The notes: generated from the letters alone by a model not told the origin. Shown: positions 1 through 14,150, counted from the stretch's first letter. The stretch: 64,000 bases of DNA from Nymphalis io (GCF_905147045.1 NC_065916.1:4814468-4878467); one strand, 5' to 3'. A program made the numbers and translations.

Positions 1-151
1 TATAATTTTAAAAGTATATTTTGACCCGAAAAAGCTACCGTCTTCTATAAGAATGTACCAATAATGAAATGCATTTTTGAAAAAAATAACTTTCATAAGA
101 ATATAGTTGGGATATGTGAAAATATTTTGGTAACGCTACTCGCGCGCGCAG

Positions 152-3100
152 GCTGTCCGAGCGCTCCACGGCCGCGTGCTCCGAGGAGGCGGGCGCGACC
201 CTGCCGGAGGCGCAGGCGCTGCTCAAGAAGCACCTCGCGCTGGAAGCCGAGATCATCGGCAGGTACGCTATGCGCCTTCACAAACGGTCATCGCCCTTTC
301 TATCTACCCCTCCCGAGCCGCCACTAACGCCCGCGGCGGCCGCAGGGAGGCGTCGGTGTCGGCGGTGTGCGCGCGCGCGGCGGCGCTGGCGCGGCGCGGG
401 CACTTCGCGGGCGCGGCGCTGGAGGCGCGCGCGCGGGACCTGCGCGCCGCGCTGCGCACGCGGGTCGAGCGCGCCGCCGCGCGCGCCGCCGCGCTCCGCG
501 AGCGCTGCGAGCTGCTGCAGGTGAGCGGTCGCATCGCTTGTTCGGTTCTATGGCTTTACACGTTTCGATAATTGTATCGAGACGAACGTGTGAGGACGTG
601 GAGTGAGTTTCGCCCTGGCCGCAGCTGCTGAACGAGGTGTGGGAGGCGGAGGCGTGGGTGTCGGAGCGTCGCGCGGCGCTGGTGGGGGCGGAGGCCGGGC
701 GGGACGAGGAGTCCGTGCTGGCGCTCATGCGGCGACTGGAATCGCAGCAGAGGGAGCTGACCGCCTTCCAGCCCACGCTCACGAGGCTCGAGAAAACTTT
801 ACAGGTATATAGGCGTATATGCGCTCATAATACGCACAATATAAAAATAGCTTCGTTTTGCTTTATTTAGCGAAACCTGTGCACTATTTTGTTTTACTTT
901 GTTTTTTTTTTGTTTTTCTTTTTATTAGGTTTGATGTGTTTTCTAATTATAAATGTTAGTTTGTCTAGAATTTATGTTTGTTAGTTGACAAGGCTTATGA
1001 GTATCAAGAATAAAAACAAACATTAATATTTTGTTGTTAATAAATAATTAAATATAACTCTAAACAACCCAGATGTGGGACACTATTATTTTTTTACAAT
1101 TCGTGGAGATTTTATATAATAGTAATTACGTCCACCGATCAACAGGAACGCAGTTCCGAGGACGAGCAGGTGAATAAGAAATTAGAGGAGCTGAAGGCCA
1201 GCTACGAGGAGACCAAGCTGCTATCCGCCAAACGGCAGCAGCGCCTGCAGCAGAGCTTGAAATACTTCAAGTAAGTGCTCGTTATTTGCTAACATTGGTC
1301 TTCACTAGTAGAAATCCTTTATTGATTTATTATTACTTCATTGTGTGAATCTGCAACTCTTGAATGGTTTGCAATAACATAACAGAAGTGTAAAAAAATC
1401 TTCTCGTCCGTAGGTTCGTCCAGGAATTCGAGGAAGTGCAAGAATGGATCGGTGAGCAGATGGCCACCGCGGCCAGCGAGGAGTACGGCCTGGACGTGGA
1501 GCACGTGGAGACACTACAGCAGGCCTTCGACAACTTCCTCACCCAACTGAACGGTAAGCGTTATTTGCTAATCATTAAATAACTAATTCATTATGTTAGG
1601 ACTACGTAATATTTGGAATAAAAATTGCTGTCAGTGTAAGATTGTTTTTGTTGCATCCGAATTAAAAAATATATCTCGTTAGGAAAGCAAACAGCATAGT
1701 GGATAACGGTACTTGATAACTAAAGATATTCTGATCTTATTAATGAGGTAATGTCGCCTTTATTACAGCTAACGAAGGTCGCATAGAGGCGGTATGCGAG
1801 GCGGGTAATGTGCTTCTAGAAGAGAACACCCCGGAGGCGGACAGAGTGAAGCAGAGGATAGAAGACATCAAAGGTCTCTGGGATGACCTTAAGGAACTGG
1901 CAATCGCTAGGCAAGAGGTGAGCTGACTTACCAGATAAACTATGACCCACCGACAAGATGGAAAAATGAAGCATCTTTAACATTGTCTTAACTTGAAACA
2001 GGCTCTGGCTGGAGCTCGTCAAGTGCATGAATTCGACCGCTCCGCTGAGGAGACCCTCGCCTGGGTGGCGGAGAAGGAGGCTGCGCTTCAGCTACCGAGA
2101 GCGCTGCACCAGCTGAGGGCCTTACGAGCTGACCTACAAGCTATACGTGACCAGCACCAACACCTTACACAAGAGGCAGAGAGGTAAGGAACTTCACGTC
2201 AATAAATTACAAACTGATTTATTTATTCGTATTTGGTTTCCTAAGCCCACAGATACTGCAATAATCAAAACTTTCAATGCGCTTTCAACCATGCGATATA
2301 AAATGATGAGACATTTGCACCTATCGCAGGCGCATTCACTCTTCAGTCTTGAATTGATGTCTGAGTAATTTCCACGCAGGCTGGCCTCACCAAACCATAT
2401 CAGCCTTTCATGCTTGTTGATTTATATGAAACTAGTTTTCGCCCACGCTATGAGAGAGTGGGACAGGTAGTATATAAAAAAAAGTAGCTCTCTCGTACCA
2501 AATTTGATAAAAATCGCTTACTTGTTTAGCTTTGGTAACGTATCAGACAGCCAGAGTGACTTTCACATTTATAATATTGTTATGTATACATTACATTAGG
2601 CTTTTATTTTTATATTAATATTATGATATCTTTTAAATGTTATTATTTTATCAGATTGGGTGCAGCATTCCCTGACGCGAAGGAGCATGTCCTTGCTAAG
2701 TTAGAAGACGTAACTGAATCTCTGGCGGCACTGGAGGAGCGAGCTGCCCACAACGAACACCAATTAGAACTCGCTGATCAGCTGCAGGCGTACTTCGACA
2801 AGTACCAGGAGCTTATGTGAGTAGCGACGGCTCAGGGTCGAGATCGGTGTGACCAGGGACCTTAGGCAGTTACCAGACGGTCATGTGTGGATTATGTCGT
2901 GGTTGTAATAAAAAATATGGTTTGGTTTTTTTTATTAAATGAATTATATATCCTCAAATTATTTGTGCGAGTGATGGTATCTAAAAACACTTGGCACAGA
3001 CCAGGTGCTCCCTAGTGAATTATCACATTATTAATTTACCACAATATTTACTACATTTCTGATAATGCCCCAGGGCCTGGACAAACGAGACGCTCGCGAA

Positions 3101-6100
3101 GGTGACGGCGCCGGATCTGAGCGCAGACGTGGCCGGAGCCGAGCGACTCGTCGCCAGGCACCAGGACATCGCGGCCGAGATGGACGCCAAAGACGAGAGC
3201 TTCCAGACCTTCTACGCCGAGGGTGAGTACGTCGGCAGAGAGCGCGGCCGACCGAAGGCAGTCGCAGTCAGTAACCCGGCGCCCCGCAGGCGAGGAGCTG
3301 GTGCGCGAGGGGCACTTCATGTGGCAGGAGGTGCGCGCGCGCGTGGGCTCGCTGCGCGCGCGGCGCGGCGCGCTGGCCGCCGCGTGGGCCGCGCGCGCGC
3401 GCATCTACGAGCACCACCTGGACGCGCTGCTGTTCCTGCGGGACGCCGACGCGCTGGACCGCTGGATCTCCAGCCGCGTGCCGCTCGTGCGCGACGGCAA
3501 GTACGGCGACAGCCTCGCCCAGACGGAGGAGCTGATCAACCGCCACCGGGACCTGGAGGAGACCATCGACGCGCAGCGGGACAAGTTCCTCGCGCTCAAG
3601 AGGATCACGCTGGTGAGTTCGCGCAGTGTCCTGCGATTTTGTCTCCGGGCTCTGTTGAACATAAGTTGTCTCTGGGTGATATTGTATATTTATTATTTAT
3701 TTTGAAGGATTCGTGTTACGTTTACGTGATACTATTTTGATAATTATCTTTTGTAGATCGAGAAATCATTTAAAGACCAAAAACACGAAGAAGAGGAGGA
3801 ACGTAAAAGGTTAGCCGAGAAGCAGGAGGCGGACCGTCTCCAGCAGGTCAAGAGGAGGGAAATGGAGAGGATCACGGAGGAGAGGCGAAGGGAGACTGAG
3901 ATGCAGGAGACCAGGCCTGTTGGACAGCTGCAGGAGCAACGGCCGATGTTGGTAAGTGAAGCGATTAGTGGGCTTTCAGTTTGACGATAAAATTGACTGC
4001 CAATATTTATATATATGTAGTAGTAGACCAGTGCTTACCATATCCCATAGACAATATCATTATTACATTTATTTTTTTGCACAAATTACGCAAAAATATG
4101 GTCTATGGATAGATGAACTCATAAACCTTATTTGTATATCCAAATATGTATTTAAACTGATCTTCATCTCCCAGGTGGAGCGGCAACTGAGCGGCGGGGG
4201 GGTGACGGTGGCGTCCTCGGAGGAGACGTTGAGTCCGGCGCCGCAGTTCGAGCGCCTGCCCAAGCCCGACGCCAACGTGAAGCGCGCCGAGAGCATGAGC
4301 GTAAGTTACCGAAGTACTTTTTCAAACCTTCACCAGCACCTTCAAGTCCTCCGGTGTTGCAGGTGTCCGTGGGCGATGGTAGTCACTTTCCATCAGGAGA
4401 CCCTTCTGCCCGTTTGCCCTTTCTTACATAAAAATACTCTTAATCTAAATATACATTTTATTTTAAAATGAGGGTCTTTATCCTTATCATCATAAGGCCC
4501 AAAATAGAAGTGTCAACAAAAACGAAATATTTATTTTATAAGCACACTAACATATATTTATATATTACATAATACACACACAACACACACACATATATAA
4601 ACAATTTCTGAGCAATATATTAATTATAAGTGTACATAACATCGATATCGACTCAAACAATATATAATATTGACTGACTGCCTTAATTACAATGTCGAAT
4701 AGATTCTTTATTCTTTTTTTTTTTTTTATAGAATAGGAAGGCGGACGAGCATATGGGCCACCTGATGGTAAGTGGTCACCAACGCTCTTAGACATTAGCA
4801 TTGTAAGAAATGTCAACCATCGCTTACATATCCAATGCGCCACCAACCTTGGGAACTAAGATTTTATGTCCCTTGTGCCTGTAATTACACTGGCTCACTC
4901 ACCCTTCAAACCGGAACACAACAATATCAAGTATTGCTGTTTTGCGGTAGAATATCTGATGAGTGGGTGGTACCTACCCAGACGAGCTTGCACAAAGCCC
5001 TACCACCAGTAAGAAAAGCTTTCGTTTAATTTAAGGAATATATATGTTTGTACAGGTGGTTAAAACTCCGAAACGCACTCCATCGTTCACGACCCGACGT
5101 CGCACGCAGAGCTTCCGCAGGCATCGCCGCCCGGACGACCTGCCGCCCGTAGAGATAGAAGGTATAGCCGAATGATTACAAATACATTACTGCGTACTCG
5201 ACGGCGAAGGTAAATGTCGTGAGAAACCTCGCATTGTAGCAGCTTTATGAAATAAGCTCAAATTACTCGAGATAAGAGCTTTCGTCGAACACTGAGCCAT
5301 TGAAAGCGTTTAAATCATAAATAAATAGTTTTTTTACTCCTAACATGATATAAAATACATCGCGTACTCCACAAGCACGAGAGATATACCACAGTATTAA
5401 TACGTAATATTGCTTACATTATCTATGGAAAGTGGTGACCTTCTAATGTATGCATGTCCCCAGGACACCTGGAGCGCAAGCAGGAGGCGGGCTGCGGCGG
5501 CAAGCGCGCCACGGTGCGCTCGTGGCGCGCGTACTACTCCGTGCTGTGCGGGCAGCTGCTGTGCTTCTTCCGCGACGAGCTGGACTTCGCCAGCAGCAAA
5601 GCCGCCGCGCCGCCCGTCGCCATCCTCAATGTGAGTGAGCGTGAAAGCTTTCGGTCATAAGTTAGATGAGTGCTATCTGTGAGTGACTTCAGTTGACACT
5701 CATAATTCAATAACAAAACACTGCAACAATCATATCCTCTGTGAAATTCCTCTCTTCAGTCGGAAGTAAAATGAGGACTTCGTTCTTCAATGATGAGTCA
5801 AACTCCTCCGTCGCGTTGTGAACAGGGAACGATTTCTTATTCAACCAGAATGTAGAATAAATACAAGGAAATATTGTATTGTATTCGACTTCTTTTAAAA
5901 AAAATGTTTCTACGTTTTCACTCAATCTATTAGTGTGCGAAGTTTCTAGAAGTATGGACTATATTGCAGGCCCGTTGCGACCCGGCCGGCGACTACACGA
6001 AACGTGCGAACGTGTTCCGTTTGTCCTGCGCGGACGGCGCGGAGTACCTGTTCGCGTGCTCCAACCGCGACCTGATGAGGGAGTGGGTCGCGAAGATCGC

Positions 6101-9100
6101 CTTCCACGCGCAGTTGCCACCTCAGCTGCAGTTGACGCCCTACACTCCGCCCGGGGAGTCCCCCACCGCGGACATCAGGAGACGATTACAGCAGTGAGTT
6201 ACTTTGAACCAAATGGATCAAACTAGGATGTGAGCTTGTTTTAGCTGCTTGCCGTGTTTGTATGTGATTTTAACACAAAACTTTAACCATAAATTGAAAA
6301 GTATTATTTTTGATGGTCATAATGTGCGTGCCGGGAACAGGAACGCGTCGTCGTCGTCGTCGGCGGCGTCGTCCCCGGAGCCGCAGCGGCGCCCGCGCAC
6401 GCAGGCCGAGATCCTGCAGCAACACCGCGACAGCCAGCGCGCCGGCAGCGCCGACGCCGACCGGCCCGCCGACCGACCCGCCGACCGGCCTGCTGAGCGA
6501 CAAATCGGTTAGTGAACACCAACACTGCTAGCTAGACCCGCTACAACGGAAATCCATAGTAACGCTTATATTAATACCACGGGGCGCAAATACTTGTGTC
6601 CTTCTCAAACCTCACAAGCGAGTAGGAGATAGCAACAATTTTAGCTGTGTCTAATTAGTAAAGAGGTGCCCCGAATGCAGCTTACATGAATCTTATTCGG
6701 AGACGGTAGACATTGCAGAACTTTTCATGTGTTTAATTTGTATCTGCTCGTGAATGAAACCATTGGGAGGAAACCTGTGTGTGTCAAACGAAAGCCGAAT
6801 ACGTGGAATAATGTAACGTGTTAGAGTGTGATTATAAGCCTCTCTTCAAAAGAAATGGAAGCCCAGTAGTGGGACATTCACAGTCAGGCACTTTACGTTA
6901 TCCATTGAATAGTGTACATTCAAACGCTAAAACTGATTTCAGCAATGCTATTCTGTAAAAACTCACTTCATTACTCACCTGTGAAATGTTGACAACTGCC
7001 ACAATGATATACTGTTTTGATGCGTGTACTCTTGAAACGTTTTATTTATTTAGGGTCAATATCGCTTATCACTCTTTAACACGAGCGTTTTCTGAGGTGA
7101 TTCTCGAGTTTGTACACACAGAGTAGCTCCACGGGTCATATTTTCGCAAGCTACTCTTCCGCGTTCGAGTTATAATATTAATTGATCATACACTGAAGTT
7201 ACTAATTTTTTTTCTTTCTAGAATCATCAGTTCTACCGTCGTTACCACCAAGACAGGCCCCAAGCCAAGAAGACGCCGCGGAGGTGGTACTTAGGTATGT
7301 TCTTCAATGCTATACAAGTTTTCTGAAATATTTTATTTTAATTGTTCGTTGAGTAGTTCCACACGTCAAGCTTTGTCGGATTCTGCTAGTTGCTAGTAAA
7401 ATATAAATAAGTAAATATGTATATATATATATACGAAAAAAAGCCGAGATGGCCCAGTGGTAAGAACGCGTGAATCTTAACCGATAATCGTGGGTTCAAC
7501 CCGGCCAAGCACCACTGAATTTTTATGTGCTTAATTTGTGTTTATAATTCATCTCGTGCTCGACGGTGAAGGAAAACATCGTAAGGAAACCTGCATGTGT
7601 CTAATTTCACTAAAATTCTGCCACATGTGTATTCCACCAACCGCATTGGAGCAGTGTGATGGAATAATCTCCAAACCTGCTCCTCAAAAAGGGAGAAGAG
7701 GCGTTAGCTCAGCAGTGGGACATTCACAGGCTGTTACAATAATTAATAATAAATAATTATTCACAGGAACTCGGAGCACGCCTCGCAAAGTTGGGGTCGG
7801 TCGAGATTCTCAAACGGTCGAGACATCAACCTGGAGTTCATAAAGTCACAGCGCGAGGGTGAGTCCGACAAATTGAATTACACGAATGAATGATGAATGA
7901 ATGAAGTTATTTGAATGATTGTTAAGAAAAAAAAAATCTATTTTATTTGGCTGTAATGTGTCGTCAATGCAATTGTGATTGTTGTTGTCTTTGTGCATTT
8001 TATTTATACTTTGTATATTATATAAGAAGGAGAGGCCTTAGACCAGCAATGGGATATTTACAGGCTGTTATTTACATAGAATAGTATATTATATACATCT
8101 TTTACAGTATTGTGATTGTTTCGGTAAAATAGCTGAACATTAAGAGCACTTAAACATGTTTGCAGATACGTCAAAATCTTTAGCAGTAATGGTGGATGAC
8201 GTTATTTAAGTAGTAGAAATAAAAACTAATTAGGTATAAATATATTCAGCCATTTTGTCAAAGTATATAGCGTTTACTCTTAACCACAATTTACATCCAA
8301 AAGCAGCAGACAGTGGAGTGCCTCCGTTACCACTCTCAGGCCCTCCGGACCGCCCTCCCACTATCCCGGAACGGGCCCCAGTAATACCGGAAAGAGGCCC
8401 GAATATTCCCGACAGAAATTCGAATGTTCCCGAAAGAATGGACAGAGGAAACAGTAATGATAGATACGATAGAACCGACCGAAGTTCTTCAGAGAGAATG
8501 TCCACCTTCGACAAGAGTTCGATGGAGAGACAAAATCCTGGCGAGAAACAGTCTGTCACGGCTCTAGTGAACAGCTACCAGCAGAGAATGTCGAAGAGTT
8601 ACCAGGAGAAGGTGGATCCGAACAGGAACTCCAGCGGTTGGCAGAATTACGAGCGACAGAACAATAACTGGCAGGGCGTGGAGACGTCGCACTTCTATTC
8701 GGCGAGCGAGCTCGGTCAGTTGATAGGTCGTCTTCTTAAGACTGATGCGGACATATTGACATTTATATTTAGATTTGAAACATATTTTTATTTGCCATTT
8801 ACTAACGCACTATTGAATTTCATGCTAAGCGTTTGAAAAATATAAACCTTCTCCTCAAAAAGAGGAGAGGAAGCCTTTAGCCCAGTAGTGGGACATTCAC
8901 AGGCTGTTTGGGTTTAAAAATTATGGTATGAGTGCCGAGGTACTCACGAAAATTGATGCGTGAACTTGCGAGCTCGTGTACCGATCTCACGCACACTTAC
9001 AATAACGTTACGCTGACGTCATCACGCTCGAACTCTCAGCTAGATACCGTAAAAAACGTCGTGATAATGCCTTGAATGAAACTCTATCACGTATATGCGT

Positions 9101-12100
9101 GACGTAATCTCCAACCATTGCAGATATTTAATATTAATATATATCTTTTATTATTTATAAATCATTTCGTGTAATATTTCCGCATCAAGTCTTATTGAGA
9201 TCTTTTGTGAGGCTAGAGATTAGTTTGATTTAATGACGATTATCTTTGCGCTTCTGTATCACATCTAAGAGATGCTATATTTTAGAGACGTTGGAAAAAT
9301 ATCGATATATCGATATATTTTTATTAAAAACACTTACCTTAATATCGATATTTTTTGCCACTCCTGACATCCCTATTATAAGTTCATTATATATATATAT
9401 ATATATATAATAGTCATTAGTCTCTTATGTAACACTTCTGGCTACTGTTTTGTAATCTGAAATGGGGGTGGGGCCTAGTAAAGATGGCTGACATATAGTT
9501 GTTTTTTTTTTTTTATAAATAACATTAGTAGTGCATTGTGAATTTTTAGTATTGAAGGACAATTGGTGGGCCAAAACTTGCCAGTACGTTTTAAGAGTTC
9601 CAAAACATTTTTGGTGCTAGTAATAATAATAATAAGGCCCTCCAGACCGATTTCCAGCCAACTGCGCTGGACATATTATAGTGCACAAGTGTGTGCGCAA
9701 ACAGAGGTGCACTCTTTAACTCACATAATCCGATGGGACGGCAACCCGACACGACCGGAAAGAGTTCAGGCGCAGGACCAAAAGCTTTACGTGCTTTCCG
9801 AGGTACGGGAGTGTACACACTTCCAACTTCCAGACCCCGGACTACTGAGAATTTTCTGACAGAAAAATCCAATAACTTATTATTGGCCCGATTGGAATTG
9901 AACACAGGACCTCCGGGTCAGCGGCTTTATATCTAGCCACTAGATCAACGAGGCAGTCAACTAGTTATAATACGCTTCTAAATATTGTTATTTATTTAAA
10001 ATGGTCAACTCTTTAATACTTTAACATTTCCTCTTAGACTTCAGAACTATCTATACCTTAGTAGGCCTAACACGAGGTTAATTATTAAATGTATAAAAAA
10101 AAAAACTATCCCTAGCTCACAACTAGATCGCTCTGCAGAAACAACGCCATACTCGCAGTGGTTAGTTTTGGGACTTATCGGTTTGATGTTTCGCTGCAGT
10201 TACAACTAACACGGCTTTCAGCTTCTTACACTTTATTTCTCTATGATATATTTTATTTGTTTGAAGGCACAATATTTTCAACATTCTGTATATATTAGAA
10301 GTCGAGATGGCCCAGTGGGAAGAACGCGTGAATCTTAACCGATGATCGTGGGTTCAAACCCGGGCAAGCACCACTGAATTTTCATGTGCTTAATTTGTGA
10401 TTATAATTCATCTCGTGCTTTACGGTGAAGGAAAACATCGTGAGGATACCTGCATGTGTCTAATTTCACTGAAATTCTGCCACATGTGTATTCCACCAAC
10501 CCGCATTGGAGCAGCGTGGTGGAATAAGCTCCAAACCTTCTCCTCAAAATGAGGAGAGGAGGCCTTTAGCCCAGCAGTGGGACATTCACAGGCTGTTTCG
10601 GTATATATTAGACATATTTTTGGGTATTTGAATGATTATATTTTGTTTTCTTTTTTGTAATAATTAAATACTATAAATTTAACTTAGTGTAGGGTTTTTT
10701 GGCAAGGTCTTAGTGAGTGAGCTCATAGCACTTGTGTAATGAGTCTATACTCACTATACCAGTATTTATGTGAGCGAGGGTCACATAAAAAAATACATCA
10801 GATGGCTAATTTGTTCGAGTGCTTCTAAATAAAAATTACAATTGAATACCAATAACGCTCTTTTATAGAGCGCTCGACAGATCAATGTTAATATTTCCGT
10901 AATCTATTTTTCATTCAAACGCCCAATTTTAAGTCCTTGGTTCGAAATTATATAAAATAATACATTTTCACCAACATATCTTGTATTTACTAACTTTAGA
11001 ATATAATATAGTCTGGTGATCATATCCGGGCAAGCACTGACGAGTTCACTAGTTTTTCAAGTACAATAGGTTATATTTTATCAACATCAACAACATTTGG
11101 TTTAGCGATATTTTTTTTCAAAGAATTAACTTCACTTAATATCGATCTTTGAAAAGTATAACAAATGCAATCATGGTTTATATTATAATTAATAAATTAA
11201 TATTATAATCGATATTTCGACCGTAAAATTTCTTTAGTATAATTTTTTTTTTACGTATATTTTCTTAACCTCTTGTATTATCTATAATAATAATATTCCC
11301 GCCATTTTTTGACACTTCTAATTTAATGAACTAATTTTTATCTGTAACTGTTTAATTCATATTATATTTATGATATATTCTCTCCTACGCTGCTCAGGAC
11401 CTAGCCATCTACTTTATGTGTTACATAAAGTACAATGTATGTTATTTAAGTTATTAAATATATTTTAGTGTTTTAAAATTAACCATAGATAATAAACTAT
11501 TTTTTTTTTTTTTTTTTTATATTCTAACCTTTATTTTAAATGTAAAAATCTAAGCTTAATGTTTATTCTTTATCTTAGTTATAGACAATGTATGTTTATT
11601 TTAATTTATTTATTTATATTATTGAAGCTTTGGTTGTATAGAAATGGTGTTTTCGTTTTATCTGTGGTATCGCTTGTCGTGTTTATTGTATTTACTATAA
11701 TGGGCTACTGTTGAAATAAAAACGCGTTTAATTAACATATGACATGCAAACGATTTGGCTTTACAAGATTTTCACACAAATAAGTTTCACTTCAAAATTT
11801 AATATTTTAACGATTACCTACTTAACCGATCATCGTGATTTTGTACACACATATCAGGGGTAGAGAGGTCCCAGGGTACCCAACATCTACCTCTCGCCCC
11901 GACGTTGGTCTAGACAATATTAAACGCGATGTTATTGTAATACTATCAAGATCACTGGTTTGTCTATCTTTGTTTTATAAATTTATATGAGAAAGTAATG
12001 ATTAATATCATAACAAGTGTTTGTATAAAGATTACTAAAGTAATAAATAGCTTCGGATTATTTTTTACAATCTCAATAGCCAATTATAGTATAGAATATT

Positions 12101-14037
12101 TCTTTATATTATTTATTAGCTTTAATTTGTTATAGTTTATTGGTCGTGCGGTGCGTCTACGTGTTGCAATGCTTATACGGACTTACTTATAAATCTTGTT
12201 TGGCGGCTGCTGAGTTAAACATCTGATATCTCTTTCTCTCTCTGTCATCATTCATTCAAAATTCAAAAGAAGGAGACAGTATTGTCTTACTTACCACTCA
12301 CTAAGCTATTTATTGGTAAAGCCGCTAGCTTATAAATCGATTCTATATGCCATTTAAATAAGATGAAATAAGACAAAAATTACAAAAGGAAATTTCTATA
12401 GAATTTGTATGAAATATTATTTATAAAAAAATTATGAGTATTTAAAAGTCTATCGATGATAAATTCTATTCAAATTGCCTTTTTTCAAACGCAATGACGT
12501 AGCCAAAACAAGAAAACATCCCTTTATATAAAAACAAGAACATTAAATTCAGACGTGTCACGTCAGTCTAACTGTAATCGCAGCTACATATTTATTAATA
12601 CTTGTCTTCGCGTGTTAGGTGGCTTAGAAGGGGGGGGGGGTCAGGTGTTAGATATATAAAGTCTATATTCTTCTTTTGGGTTTCACTTTGCGTCATACCT
12701 TTCGTCAAGATCGGTTCAAGCGTTAATAGTCAGACAGACAAAGTTATTTTCTTAAAATATAAATATAGATTTTATACTTAATCTCCTTAACGTGCTTATG
12801 CCTTCTTCTGGTATAAGTTTTATACATATTGGTTTAGGAGTTTTATCAAGGACTCATTTATTAGTCACATATTTGGGTTAATAAAAAAGTTTATCAATTC
12901 AATATGACGAAGACCGTTGTTTATTGCATTCTAGTCTAGGATCTAGCTGTAGACCTAGAAGTAAATAATGGCTACGTCTTTGTATATAACTGACTTATAG
13001 CTTCTTATGTAGTTAGTTTAAGCTTGTACGTGTATAGGCTTTGTTCAATTTTGTTGTTATTTGGAATGGGCGTTTCATAAAATTTTCTATATATAATAAC
13101 TAGGCAATAAGGTATTTTTTGTATATTGATTATTTATTTAATTTAGAATCAGCTGAAGTAACATATTCGTTTTTATTATAATAATATATATATGTATGAA
13201 GAAAGCTTTCTCCAAATGACACGCATGGGTTGTGGTGATCTGTATCCGTGTGTCCGTTTAATAACGAGCTATGTGTACCACAGCGTATGGTGGTGGCAGT
13301 GCTAGCAGCACGAGGCCAGCCTCCGTGGCCGGCAGTGGCGGCTCTCCGGCCCTCGACCAGAGACCGGCGTCTCGGTAAGTTGGGAGACAATATGTCTGTA
13401 TATAATTTTACTGGTGGTAGGGCTTTGTGCAAGCCCGTCTGGGTAGGTACCACCCACTCATCAGATATTGTACCGCAAAACAGCAGTACTTGTTATTGTT
13501 GTGTTCCGGTTTGAAGGGTGAGTGAGCCAGTTTAATTACAGGCACAAAGGACATAACATCTTAGTTCCCAAGGTTGGTGGCGCATTGGCGATTTAAGCGA
13601 TGGTTAACATTTCTTACAATGCCAATGTCTATGGGCGTTGGTGACCACTTACCATCAAGTGGCCCATATGGCACCGCACTTTTATCAAACACAGGCAACA
13701 CTGATTTTCATTGAATTTTTTCGTGTTTTTTATTTGTATTTATAATTCATCCCATTATCTGCGGTGAAGTAGAGTATCGTAAGAACACCTACCCGTGTCC
13801 ACCAGCCCGCATCGGAGGTCTTTGCCCATCAATGAAACCTATGCAGGCTATTAATTTAACAATTATAAATATAACAAGTTTAAATAAGTTTATTTTAAAT
13901 GTTGCATTATAAAATTTTATAGATCATCAGGAGAGTCAGAGCTGTCGGTGGGAGGGGGAACGAAAGAGAAGAAAGACAAAAAGGGTGTGTTCGGAGGACT
14001 GTTCAGCAGGAAGAAGAGACCACAGAGTCATATGTAA
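152..14037 (+). CDS. kst: beta-heavy spectrin (karst), C-terminal part, 21 exons
   Basis: Beta-H spectrin crosslinks actin with alpha-spectrin under the apical membrane of epithelial cells. The gene enters from the left, so only about the last 1150 residues are here. Exons: 152-262, 346-520, 625-804, 1146-1270, 1414-1553, 1769-1917, 2002-2183, 2655-2816, 3074-3222, 3290-3612, 3757-3951, 4175-4300, 5056-5161, 5464-5630, 5970-6193, 6341-6507, 7222-7294, 7767-7858, 8307-8714, 13284-13374, 13923-14037. Exons 1-10 encode helical spectrin repeats with the typical spaced W residues (EVWEAEAWV, QEWIGEQ, DALDRWI). Exon 11 is a charged coiled-coil-like linker, exons 14-15 a PH domain, and exons 16-21 a low-complexity tail ending SRKKRPQSHM. 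All junctions are GT-AG and keep frame. I call the heavy form from the PH domain and long tail; ordinary beta-spectrin is the alternative. Confidence 0.9.
4714..5011 (-). repeat. SINE-like repeat family B in a karst intron
   Basis: Poly-T then ATAGAATAGGAAGGCGGACG at the left, CCCTACCACCAGTAA at the right. A full-length young copy, antisense to karst. Confidence 0.8.
5464..6193 (+). other. kst: PH domain of beta-heavy spectrin (two exons)
   Basis: The exons at 5464-5630 and 5970-6193 encode a pleckstrin homology domain, the phosphoinositide-binding membrane anchor of beta-spectrins. It starts GHLERKQEAG, has the strand RSWRAYYSVLCGQLLCFFRD, and ends in the C-terminal helix DLMREWVAKIAFHAQ with the near-invariant tryptophan. 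The intron falls after VAILN, between the two sheet halves. The order spectrin repeats, linker, PH domain is that of beta-spectrin C termini. Confidence 0.88.
7440..7739 (+). repeat. SINE family A in a karst intron
   Basis: AAGCCGAGATGGCCCAGTGG head, GGGTTCAACCCGGCC at the B box (slightly shortened), ending GGGACATTCACAGGCTGTTA about 30 nt before the next karst exon. Confidence 0.78.
8847..8911 (+). repeat. SINE family A 3' fragment
   Basis: Only the last ~65 nt remain (CTTCTCCTCAAAAAGAGG to CATTCACAGGCTGTTT). A similar scrap lies at 8023-8073. Confidence 0.6.
9622..9962 (-). repeat. SINE family D in the large karst intron
   Basis: The inverted copy has the head at the right (ATCAACGAGGCAG, CCGGGTCAGC) and the body GTGCACAAGTGTGTGCGCAA at the left. 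Confidence 0.7.
10301..10600 (+). repeat. SINE family A in the large karst intron
   Basis: GTCGAGATGGCCCAGTGG head, GGGTTCAAACCCGGGC B box, ending CATTCACAGGCTGTTT. Confidence 0.8.
13409..13680 (+). repeat. SINE-like repeat family B in the last karst intron
   Basis: ACTGGTGGTAGGGCTTTGTG to GGTGGCCCATATGG-like end (TCAAGTGGCCCATATGG). It starts 35 nt after the donor of the preceding exon. Confidence 0.75.
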
Positions 14038-14150
14038 CTTATATCCAACAAAAACTAAATTATTACACATTAATAATCAAACAAGCCCAATTTATTAATT
14101 TCTAGGAAAAAATCTTGAAGTCGTGTTTTGTAATGGCAACATTGAATATC

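Larger units (their letters stand above)
8715..13283 (+). other. large intron of karst (4.6 kb)
   Basis: This AT-rich intron separates the two last-but-one coding exons of karst. It carries an antisense tRNA-derived SINE (about 9622-9962), a SINE of the GATGGCCCAGTGG family (10301-10600) and a TA dinucleotide run near 9392-9410. A ten-base G run lies near 12630. I see no coding potential. Confidence 0.7.

Noticed and set aside
4835..5029. ORF beginning MRHQPWELRFYVPCACNY, repeated at 15934, 33591 and 53939
   Set aside because: It is the same chance reading frame inside every young copy of SINE-like family B, not a gene.
7441..7520. tRNA-like A and B boxes at many places (7441, 10301, 21820, 23461, 27258, 51162)
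   Set aside because: They are heads of dispersed SINEs. No complete cloverleaf with a proper acceptor stem and anticodon arm is supported.
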